Shown here piece by piece: positions 58,021-64,000 of a stretch of 64,000 bases of DNA. Position 1 is the first letter of the stretch; each line of letters begins with the position of its first letter. The notes beneath the pieces were generated by a model. The model made no database searches. It was not told the origin of the DNA and was given only the letters and a program-made list of their open reading frames with translations. The stretch comes from Floricoccus penangensis (GTDB lineage Bacteria > Bacillota > Bacilli > Lactobacillales > Streptococcaceae). Position numbers and translations under genes: made by a program. The stretch is from positions 186,001 to 250,000 of the forward strand of contig NZ_MKIQ01000028.1 in the NCBI RefSeq assembly GCF_001832885.1, in the 5' to 3' direction.

Positions 58021-58584
58021 TTACTTAAGTTTACTTTTTTCTTTCGCCTTAGCAAATACTGGAATTTCAAAGATATTACTTAGTGGTTTAGCGATAAAAT
58101 AAGCTATATTATAGTCAATTAAGCTATGGACAACACCACCTAGACCCATGATTAATAATAGAATTCCAAAATTGTTTGGTGTAACGCCTTGACCACTTAA
58201 GAAGAAGATGGCTACAACTGCAATTTCACAGACTGTGTGGATTATTGCAATTACAAAGTTGTAAATTTGAAATTTTTTATTACTCAACACTGTTTCAGGT
58301 TTCTTTTGTAAATATACTGAACCAAGAATTGCAAAAACTAGATGCGATAATGCTCTCAATGCAATAATGAATGGTGAAGTGATGAAGAAGCCAAATGCCG
58401 TTCCAAGTGCCACTGCAATTGCTACGCCTGGTGAAAAGAACATAGCAATAAAAAGTGGTACATGACTTGCTAATGTAAATGATGCTGGTCCAATCGTAAT
58501 ACGTGGCATAATCATTGGTATTACAATTCCCATTGCAATTAATAAAGCAACAATAGTTAACTGTTTGACAGAATTCTTTCTCAT
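58021..58584 (-). CDS. ECF transporter substrate-binding (S) component
   Basis: The 187-residue, about six-span protein has ITIVALLIAMGIVIPM-like LTIVALLIAMGIVIPM at the N-terminus. PASFTLASHVPLFIAMFFSPGVAIAVALGTAFGF and ALRALSHLVFAILG (read in parts) follow, the pattern of small vitamin-binding S components that share an EcfAAT module encoded elsewhere. It resembles the niacin-type (NiaX) group, but this is from memory and uncertain. A TATAC-rich palindromic motif lies upstream at 58704-58722. No riboswitch was recognised. GGAGGAT ribosome site. Confidence 0.8.
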   Translation of the reverse strand: MRKNSVKQLTIVALLIAMGIVIPMIMPRITIGPASFTLASHVPLFIAMFFSPGVAIAVALGTAFGFFITSPFIIALRALSHLVFAILGSVYLQKKPETVLSNKKFQIYNFVIAIIHTVCEIAVVAIFFLSGQGVTPNNFGILLLIMGLGGVVHSLIDYNIAYFIAKPLSNIFEIPVFAKAKEKSKLK

Positions 58585-58703
58585 TTATCCTCCAATATTT
58601 TAAGTAAAGAACTATTTGTGATATTTTTAATTTTATCAAGTAAACTATCTAGTAGCAAGCTTTTTGAGCTTATAACTGATATAGATAATTGTAAAGTGTT
58701 CTA

Positions 58704-58722
58704 TATACTGTATACCATATAC
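58704..58722. promoter_or_regulatory. Overlapping TATAC palindromes upstream of the S-component gene
   Basis: TATACTGTATACCATATAC contains three TATAC words in overlapping inverted order. It lies between the divergent S-component and cutC genes and is a candidate operator. Confidence 0.4.
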
Positions 58723-58816
58723 CAAAAAATAGGGTTACTAAACAAATCTTATCTTTTTTACAAATTTACAAAAATATTGTATGATAAATTTCTGAATAGA
58801 ATAAATGAGGTAAATA

Positions 58817-59446
58817 ATGATGATTATCAAAGAATTTTGTGCTGAGAATTTCACTGATATCCCTAAAGCAATTATAGCAGGAGCTACACGTATTGAGCTT
58901 TGCGATAATTTAGCTGTTGGTGGCACTACTCCGAGTTATGGAGTAATTAAAGAGGCTGCCATCTATACAAAGGACGATAATATTCCTCTAGCAGTCATCA
59001 TTCGTCCCCGTAGTGGTAACTTTGTCTATAATAGTACTGAAGTTAAAATTATGGAAGAAGATATCTTGAAGGCAGCTGAAGCTGGGGCAACTGCTCTTGT
59101 CATGGGTGCTCTAACTGAAGATAATAATATTGATAAAGAAACTATGGAAACTCTTCTAATTGCAAGCCAAGGGCTCCAAATTACCTTCCACATGGCTTTT
59201 GATGAAATTGAAGATTGGAAACCTGCTATGGATTATTTAATCGATGAAGGTGTCGAAAAAATCTTAGCTCATGGTGGACCATTAGATAAGCCATTAAATA
59301 TTGATAAAATCAAAGAGATGGTTGAATATGCTGACGGTCGAATTGATATTATCATTGGTGGCGGGGTAACCTATAATAATGCTGAAGAACTTGCCCATCA
59401 AACTGGTACTAACTATGTTCATGGTACAAAAATTGTAGAATTTTAA
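58817..59446 (+). CDS. cutC: CutC family protein
   Basis: The 209-residue TIM-barrel protein begins IIKEFCAENFTDIPKAIIAGATRIELCDNLAVGGTTPSYGVI, the CutC signature. It also has VIIRPRSGNFVY, GATALVMGALTEDNNID, FHMAFDEIEDW, EKILAHGG and IIIGGGVTYNNAEEL. CutC was named for copper homeostasis; recent views treat it as an enzyme of unknown substrate. All conserved barrel motifs are present. GAGGTAA ribosome site; two ATG codons in tandem make the exact start ambiguous by one residue. Single-gene unit with terminator. Confidence 0.95.
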   Translation: MMIIKEFCAENFTDIPKAIIAGATRIELCDNLAVGGTTPSYGVIKEAAIYTKDDNIPLAVIIRPRSGNFVYNSTEVKIMEEDILKAAEAGATALVMGALTEDNNIDKETMETLLIASQGLQITFHMAFDEIEDWKPAMDYLIDEGVEKILAHGGPLDKPLNIDKIKEMVEYADGRIDIIIGGGVTYNNAEELAHQTGTNYVHGTKIVEF

Positions 59447-59452
59447 ATCTTT

Positions 59453-59498
59453 AAGCAAACATTTTTCAAGCTAATTGAAATTGTGGTTTGCTTTTTTT
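59453..59498 (+). terminator. cutC terminator
   Basis: AAGCAAAC (59453-59460) pairs with GTTTGCTT (59486-59493), followed by T run. Confidence 0.8.
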
Positions 59499-59524
59499 AT
59501 TTCCTAATTTATTTTCCTATAATC

Positions 59525-59551
59525 AAAAAATACCCACTAAGGTAGGTATTT
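59525..59551 (-). terminator. murG terminator
   Basis: On the minus strand AATACCTAC pairs with GTGGGTATT (one wobble) around CTTA, followed by T run, just past the stop codon. Confidence 0.8.
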
Positions 59552-59557
59552 GTGTGC

Positions 59558-60586
59558 TTAATATAGGGTATTAAGTAGATTATAAAATTCATTGATAGAA
59601 ATTATTTCATCAGTTTCTGCCATTTTACTTATCATTTGATCTTTTTCTTTTTCAAGCACTGCAAGCTTCTCTACTAAATTATCATAGGTAAATTCTTCAT
59701 CATCTATAACTTCTGAATATCCTTTTTCTTTAAAATAGTTGGCATTTTGGATTTGGTCACCACGACTTGAAGCAAGAGATAGAGGAACTAAAATATTTGG
59801 TTTCTTTGAGTAAAGAATTTCAAAAATTGAGTTGCTTCCAGCACGTGCTATAACTATGTCCGATGCTGCAATTATGCCAAGCATTCCACCGTCAACAAAC
59901 TCAAACGGGTAGTATCCAGGTTTTGCTTCATATTTATCAACACTACCAGTTTGGTGAATAACATTATATTTTTCAAGCAACTTATCAAGATTTTCAGCTA
60001 CTAAATTATTGATGTTTTTGGCTCCAAGGCTTCCACCCCAAAATAGTAGAGTTTCTTTATTGGCATCAAAATCATCGGGTAATTCAAATGGTTTAATTGA
60101 GTTCGAGTTAATTACAGCTCCAACCTTTTGAACCCCATCATGACCTGCTATATCAAATGTTGATAACATCTTTGTCGCAAATTTTGAAGATATCTTATTG
60201 GCTAAACCAATTGATTTATCTGACTCATGAATAATAACTGGTACCTTATTCATCTTAGCACCAATAACTACAGGAACTGATACAAAGCCACCCTTAGAAA
60301 AAATGAAATCCGGTTTAACTTCTTTAATTATTTTTCGAGCCTGACCAATACCTTTTGTGATTTTAAAGACATCAGTAAAGTTCTCCATTGAAAAATAACG
60401 TCTTAATTTACCAGTTGAAATTGGATAATATTTGACATCTGGATATTTGGCAAGCATCTCTCTTTCGATTCCTTTTTCAGAACCAATATAATATTGCTCC
60501 CAACCATCTTCTTTATATAAATCCATCAACTGCAAATTTAATGTAACGTGACCAGCCGAACCGCCACCTGTATATAAAATTTTCAA
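59558..60586 (-). CDS. murG: UDP-GlcNAc:lipid I N-acetylglucosaminyltransferase
   Basis: The 342-residue GT28 protein begins MKILYTGGGSAGHVTLNLQLM, has FSKGGFVSVPVVIGAKMNKVPVIIHESDKSIGLAN (split G-loop and glycosyl region), LLFWGGSLGAKNIN, and the donor motif IARAGSNSIFEILYSKKPNILVPLSLASSRGDQIQNANYF (read in parts). MurG converts lipid I to lipid II at the inner membrane face. The gene stands alone, not in the dcw cluster, as in several cocci of the Bacilli. Confidence 0.95.
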   Translation of the reverse strand: MKILYTGGGSAGHVTLNLQLMDLYKEDGWEQYYIGSEKGIEREMLAKYPDVKYYPISTGKLRRYFSMENFTDVFKITKGIGQARKIIKEVKPDFIFSKGGFVSVPVVIGAKMNKVPVIIHESDKSIGLANKISSKFATKMLSTFDIAGHDGVQKVGAVINSNSIKPFELPDDFDANKETLLFWGGSLGAKNINNLVAENLDKLLEKYNVIHQTGSVDKYEAKPGYYPFEFVDGGMLGIIAASDIVIARAGSNSIFEILYSKKPNILVPLSLASSRGDQIQNANYFKEKGYSEVIDDEEFTYDNLVEKLAVLEKEKDQMISKMAETDEIISINEFYNLLNTLY

Positions 60587-60644
60587 AACTAATACCTTCT
60601 ACTTCTAATATTAAATATCTATATCTATTATACAATTTTACAAA

Positions 60645-60676
60645 GTAAAAAGCACCTAATCATAAGTCGGTGCTTT
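60645..60676 (-). terminator. Terminator of the ArAE-family gene
   Basis: AAAGCACC (60649-60656) pairs with GGTGCTTT (60669-60676), followed on the minus strand by T. Confidence 0.85.
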
Positions 60677-60692
60677 CTATAGCTCTTCAAGC

Positions 60693-61688
60693 TCATATTC
60701 TATTATTTTTTATAAAACGTTTCTTAAGGATGATAAAATCTTCTAGATCCATCAATATGTGATACATGCGTGCTCTTGCAGCAAATTCATCATGAGTTTT
60801 TGGAAGTTCTTCTTTTTCTAATTGTTGTAAATATTGACCCAATTTTTCAAGTTGAATTTTTGGTTCTTCTCTATCGGAAAAATAAGTATGTATAGTTTCC
60901 AAATAATCAGCAACAATTTGAGCTTCATGTGGATTTTTACGTAATTTTTTAATCTCATAGTGAAGATTGTGAAGAATATTAACTTGTTGTAATCGCATTT
61001 CAAAATAATTTACATAGAAATCATCTTTTACTGGTAAACGATTTTGTTGATATTGATGAGCCATTGTCTGATAAGGTGTAAGTTTTTCTTCTAGTGCAAT
61101 TACATCATCCCATACATGCATTTCATCAGTATCCTCACTTGATAGGTAATTTTTCAATTTAGCAAAAATTCTTTTAAATTCAATCTCAACATCTAGTATT
61201 CCAGCATCCAATCTTTTCTTCTGGGCTGAAAAATCTTGAACATGATTGATTATAATCGCAATTACAATACCGATAATCAGTAACCAAAACTCATTCCAAA
61301 TTGATGGCCACGTCAATTGCTTGGCTGACATCATGTGCGTTAAAAAAACAGCATTTACTGATAAAGTTGCCTGTAAATTATTAATTGCAAGACCAAAAGT
61401 TACAATGGTTAAAACAATACCAAAAGCTATCCAATTATAATCAGTTATAAAAAGTGCAATCCATGCTAAAAATACAGTTGCTATAAAAGTAATTATTCTA
61501 TCAAGACAGAGTCTCCATGTATCCATCTTAGTTGGTACAATTGATAATAATGTTATAATTCCTGCTGAACTAGCATATTCTAATTTCATAAACATAGCTA
61601 TAAAAATTGCTAAAGTTGTACCAATTCCTATTTTTGCTGCATAAAAGCCAACACTCCCTATTTTTATTCTACTTGTTATTTTATTCAA
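60693..61688 (-). CDS. Aromatic acid exporter family (DUF939-like) membrane protein
   Basis: The 331-residue protein has about five hydrophobic segments in residues 15-165 (KIGIGTTLAIFIAMFMKLEYASSAGIITLLSI, DRIITFIATVFLAWIALFI, AINNLQATLSVNAVFLTHMM, read in parts). A cytoplasmic helical half of about 165 residues rich in charged coiled coil follows. This is the Firmicutes ArAE_1/FUSC-like plan. Characterised relatives export aromatic acids in Gram-negatives; function here is unknown. AGGAGG ribosome site. A partial cre-like word lies 50 bases upstream. Confidence 0.8.
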   Translation of the reverse strand: MNKITSRIKIGSVGFYAAKIGIGTTLAIFIAMFMKLEYASSAGIITLLSIVPTKMDTWRLCLDRIITFIATVFLAWIALFITDYNWIAFGIVLTIVTFGLAINNLQATLSVNAVFLTHMMSAKQLTWPSIWNEFWLLIIGIVIAIIINHVQDFSAQKKRLDAGILDVEIEFKRIFAKLKNYLSSEDTDEMHVWDDVIALEEKLTPYQTMAHQYQQNRLPVKDDFYVNYFEMRLQQVNILHNLHYEIKKLRKNPHEAQIVADYLETIHTYFSDREEPKIQLEKLGQYLQQLEKEELPKTHDEFAARARMYHILMDLEDFIILKKRFIKNNRI

Positions 61689-61907
61689 TAAAGCCTCCTA
61701 TTAATAATACGTATTCTCTTAAATTTATTATAAATAAAAAACGCTTTCATTACAATTATGTAGAATTAAACTATACCAATTTATGTGTATCTATTGTGTT
61801 CTTTTGAAATTTCAACTTAAATATCCATTGAGAGTCTGACCATATCCTTTAAAATCAGCCCATTTTCTTCAATTTCCTCATTATAATGTCTAAAAAAATA
61901 TGAAAAA

Positions 61908-61938
61908 ATTATAAAATATAAATTCTATATTTTATAAT
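61908..61938. repeat. 13-bp perfect inverted repeat in intergenic DNA
   Basis: ATTATAAAATATA (61908-61920) and TATATTTTATAAT (61926-61938) pair fully around five bases. Apart from this and the ABC terminator, the 333-base gap (61689-62021) shows no gene. Confidence 0.7.
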
Positions 61939-61978
61939 AAGTTTCCCTTTCTGCCCCTTTTATAAATTAATTACAAAC

Positions 61979-62016
61979 AAAAAGAGCTAGACACCTTATC
62001 ATAAAAGGGTCTAGCT
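61979..62016 (-). terminator. Terminator of the heterodimeric ABC exporter operon
   Basis: AGCTAGAC (61985-61992) pairs with GTCTAGCT (62009-62016), followed on the minus strand by CTTTTT; adjacent to the stop codon. Confidence 0.88.
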
Positions 62017-62021
62017 TTATT

Positions 62022-63830
62022 TTATTCAAATACAAATTGGTTATGATAAAGTTCTGCATAGAATCCTTTTTGGTTAAGGAGTTCTTTATGGCTTCCTTCC
62101 TCGATAACTTTACCGTCACGTAATACGACGATTTTATCTGCATTAAGGATTGTTTTAAGTCTATGGGCAATTACGAAACTTGTACGTCCAGCAATTGCTG
62201 CCTCCATAGCTTGTTGAATTTTACTTTCAGTTACTGTATCTACGTTACTTGTTGCTTCATCAAGAATTAGTAATTCAGGATTTGTAAGGATAGTACGTGC
62301 AATTGAAATAAGTTGTTTTTGACCTGTTGAGAAGATGTTTTGTTCATCATCAACAACAGTATCATATTTATCAGGAAGACTCTCAATGAAGTCATGAATG
62401 TGAGTAGTCTTGGCTGCAGTAATTACTTCTTCATCAGTAGCATCTGGTTTACCAAATTTGATATTATCACGGATTGTACCAGAGAATAATACTGAGTCTT
62501 GAAGTACGATACCAACATTTGAGCGAAGGCTATCAAGATCCATTTCACGAATGTCAGTTCCATCAAACTTAATTGAACCAGAGTCAACATCATAGAAACG
62601 ATTCATAAGGTTCATGATTGTTGTCTTACCAGAACCTGTTGGGCCTACAAGAGCAACCATTTGACCCTTATTAACATCAATTGAAACATCTTTTAAGATT
62701 TGTTTTCCTGGTGTGTAAGAGAAATCAATGTCCTTGATTGCTACTCCAGATTTAATTTCTTCAAATTTAACTCCATTATCAGGGCGAATTTCATCAGGTT
62801 CATCAAACATTTCTTGTAAACGACGAGCACCAGTAATTGCCATTTGAAGTTCTGTAAAGCTTGAAGAAATTTGCATGATTGGTTGGTAATATTGTTGTGA
62901 ATATTGAACAAATGTTACTACTAAACCAAGCGCTGCTGCGCGTGATAATGATGAGTCATTAAGAGCAATCGTTGAACCAACAAAGATTACTACCGCAGTA
63001 TTAATCAAGCTGATACCATTCATCATTGGGAATAACATACCACCAAATACACGAGCTTTAAATGTAGCACCTTTAACGTTTTCGTTATGTACTTCAAAAC
63101 CTTTAACCACATCATCTTGAAGTCCTTCAACGATGATAGCTTTTTGACCTGAAATAGTTTCATCCATATAAGCATTTAATTTACCAACTTCATTTTGTTG
63201 AATGTCAGTATATTTTTTAGCTTGACGGATTACGAAAATCGCAAGGATAATAGCTACTGGAGTTGAAGCAATTGTAAGCCATGCAAGACTTACATTTTGA
63301 CGGAACATCATAATTAGTAAACCAATAAATAAAGCAAAGTTTGTTGCAACTTGTGATACTGATTGGTTAAGTGAATTTTGAATATTATCTAAGTCACTTG
63401 TAAAACGACTCAAGATGTCACCATCTTTATGACGGTCAAAGAATGAAATTGTCAAACGTTCTAGTTTACCAAATAAACCTTTACGCATTTCATTTGTTGA
63501 ATAACTTACTACCCTATTAAATAGTAGTGAGTATATTAAGTTTGCTACTGTAGTAAAGACATAAGCTAAGAATAACTTAACCATTACATCATAGAAAGGT
63601 TGTTTACTTGGACTAACAAAAGCTGCACCAGTTGCATCAGCAACTCCTTTAGCTTTCATATATTCTCCCAACCATTCACCTAAGCTAGTAAGTGCTTGAC
63701 CAAGAAAGACTGGAGCCTTAACTTGTAAATATGTAGAAGCGATTATAGCTAGGATGATAACAATAAATGAAAGTTTAAATTTCTTAAAATATTGCCAAAA
63801 GAATTTTATAGCTTTTCTATATTCTCCCAT
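62022..63830 (-). CDS. Heterodimeric ABC multidrug-type exporter, subunit with degenerate signature
   Basis: The 602-residue half transporter has a type IV exporter membrane domain (six helices, residues about 15-330; [23 protein letters not shown] coupling region). Its NBD has [25 protein letters not shown], a signature altered to IFSTGQKQL in place of [17 protein letters not shown] and VIAHRLKTI. The Walker B glutamate is present while the signature is weak, as in asymmetric pairs of the PatAB/EfrAB/LmrCD type. The partner gene ends at 63830 and overlaps this start by one base (TAATG). Substrates may be drugs or lipids. Confidence 0.92.
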   Translation of the reverse strand: MGEYRKAIKFFWQYFKKFKLSFIVIILAIIASTYLQVKAPVFLGQALTSLGEWLGEYMKAKGVADATGAAFVSPSKQPFYDVMVKLFLAYVFTTVANLIYSLLFNRVVSYSTNEMRKGLFGKLERLTISFFDRHKDGDILSRFTSDLDNIQNSLNQSVSQVATNFALFIGLLIMMFRQNVSLAWLTIASTPVAIILAIFVIRQAKKYTDIQQNEVGKLNAYMDETISGQKAIIVEGLQDDVVKGFEVHNENVKGATFKARVFGGMLFPMMNGISLINTAVVIFVGSTIALNDSSLSRAAALGLVVTFVQYSQQYYQPIMQISSSFTELQMAITGARRLQEMFDEPDEIRPDNGVKFEEIKSGVAIKDIDFSYTPGKQILKDVSIDVNKGQMVALVGPTGSGKTTIMNLMNRFYDVDSGSIKFDGTDIREMDLDSLRSNVGIVLQDSVLFSGTIRDNIKFGKPDATDEEVITAAKTTHIHDFIESLPDKYDTVVDDEQNIFSTGQKQLISIARTILTNPELLILDEATSNVDTVTESKIQQAMEAAIAGRTSFVIAHRLKTILNADKIVVLRDGKVIEEGSHKELLNQKGFYAELYHNQFVFE

Positions 63831-64000
63831 TATTCATCACTTCCTTTCTGAGTTTCGTAAATTTCACGATAAACATCATTATTTTGAATCAACTCTTTAT
63901 GAGTACCTTGACCAATTAATCTGCCTTCATCCAGAACAAGAATAGTATCAGCATGGACAACAGAAGAAATCTTTTGGGCAATAATAACTTTAGTTGTATC
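63830..64000 (-). CDS. Heterodimeric ABC exporter partner subunit, C-terminal end (cut by window edge)
   Basis: The last 56 codons of the partner half transporter are present: [22 protein letters not shown], then [25 protein letters not shown]. The H-loop position reads IIAQKIS, with Gln where the switch His is normally found. That matches the degenerate-site subunit pattern of asymmetric exporters. Its stop codon overlaps the ATG of the downstream subunit. A ribosome site for that subunit (AGGAAG) lies inside this end. Confidence 0.85.
   Translation of the reverse strand, partial: DTTKVIIAQKISSVVHADTILVLDEGRLIGQGTHKELIQNNDVYREIYETQKGSDE

Noticed and set aside
61736-61751. cre site upstream of the aromatic acid exporter family gene
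   Set aside because: ATGAAAGCGTTTTTTA has two mismatches in the conserved right half; too weak to list as a site.

Overview
The window is AT-rich Firmicutes DNA. CIRCE-controlled groES-groEL, a CcpA-type cre site, consensus SigA-like promoters, GGAGG ribosome sites and the block ssb / ytpR-like / thioredoxin / DUF4651-like / pepA (an order I associate with streptococci) point to a small-genome member of the Bacilli. A Gemella-like organism is my best guess, from gene content only. No tRNA, rRNA, insertion sequence or CRISPR array was seen.

Layout. 0-6 kb: heat shock genes, HAD phosphatase, ssb, the pepA block and proC, with two unusual families of intergenic hairpin repeats. 6-12 kb: an AgrC/AgrA-type (GHKL kinase plus LytTR regulator) system followed by an S41 protease, glpT, lrgAB. 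12-15 kb: S66 peptidase, a DUF4041/GIY-YIG nuclease-type protein and a frameshifted RpiB/LacAB-like gene. 15-20 kb: a tightly overlapping six-gene acyl-chain operon (AMP ligase, thiolase, two small hotdog proteins, ketoacyl reductase, FabK-like enoyl reductase) bracketed by two 162-bp direct repeats. 20-26 kb: HAD, methyltransferase, XRE/desulfoferrodoxin-like regulator, GIY-YIG protein, and the trhP1/trhP2 (U32) tRNA hydroxylation genes, again with the hairpin repeat between them. 26-31 kb: tpiA, rlmA, and a lipoyl operon in which a free-standing lipoyl domain is encoded with lipA and lplA. 31-41 kb: an ATP-grasp/methyltransferase/ABC exporter/MFS locus with two Rgg-like regulators and three copies of one operator at a fixed distance from a -10 box. 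41-47 kb: MarR and drug-type MFS exporter, cinA, serB, HD hydrolase, ABC exporter. 47-58 kb: MacB/FtsX-like exporter with TetR, TMEM175-like channel, three Cys-nucleophile alpha/beta hydrolases, a lactonase-type metallo-hydrolase, TraX-like protein and a second TetR whose operator sits inside two promoter spacers. 58-64 kb: ECF substrate-binding component, cutC, murG, aromatic acid exporter family protein, heterodimeric ABC exporter.

The best candidates for something undescribed are: (1) a dispersed repeat with a covarying stem-bulge-stem fold, invariant GAAA tetraloop and a conserved reading frame (4.8-5.1 and 24.4-24.6 kb); (2) the acyl operon between near-identical 3'-end repeats; (3) the Rgg-like regulon controlling an ATP-grasp biosynthetic/export locus; (4) the stand-alone lipoyl domain with both lipoylation enzymes. 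All functions are inferred from reading the sequence; no database search was possible.
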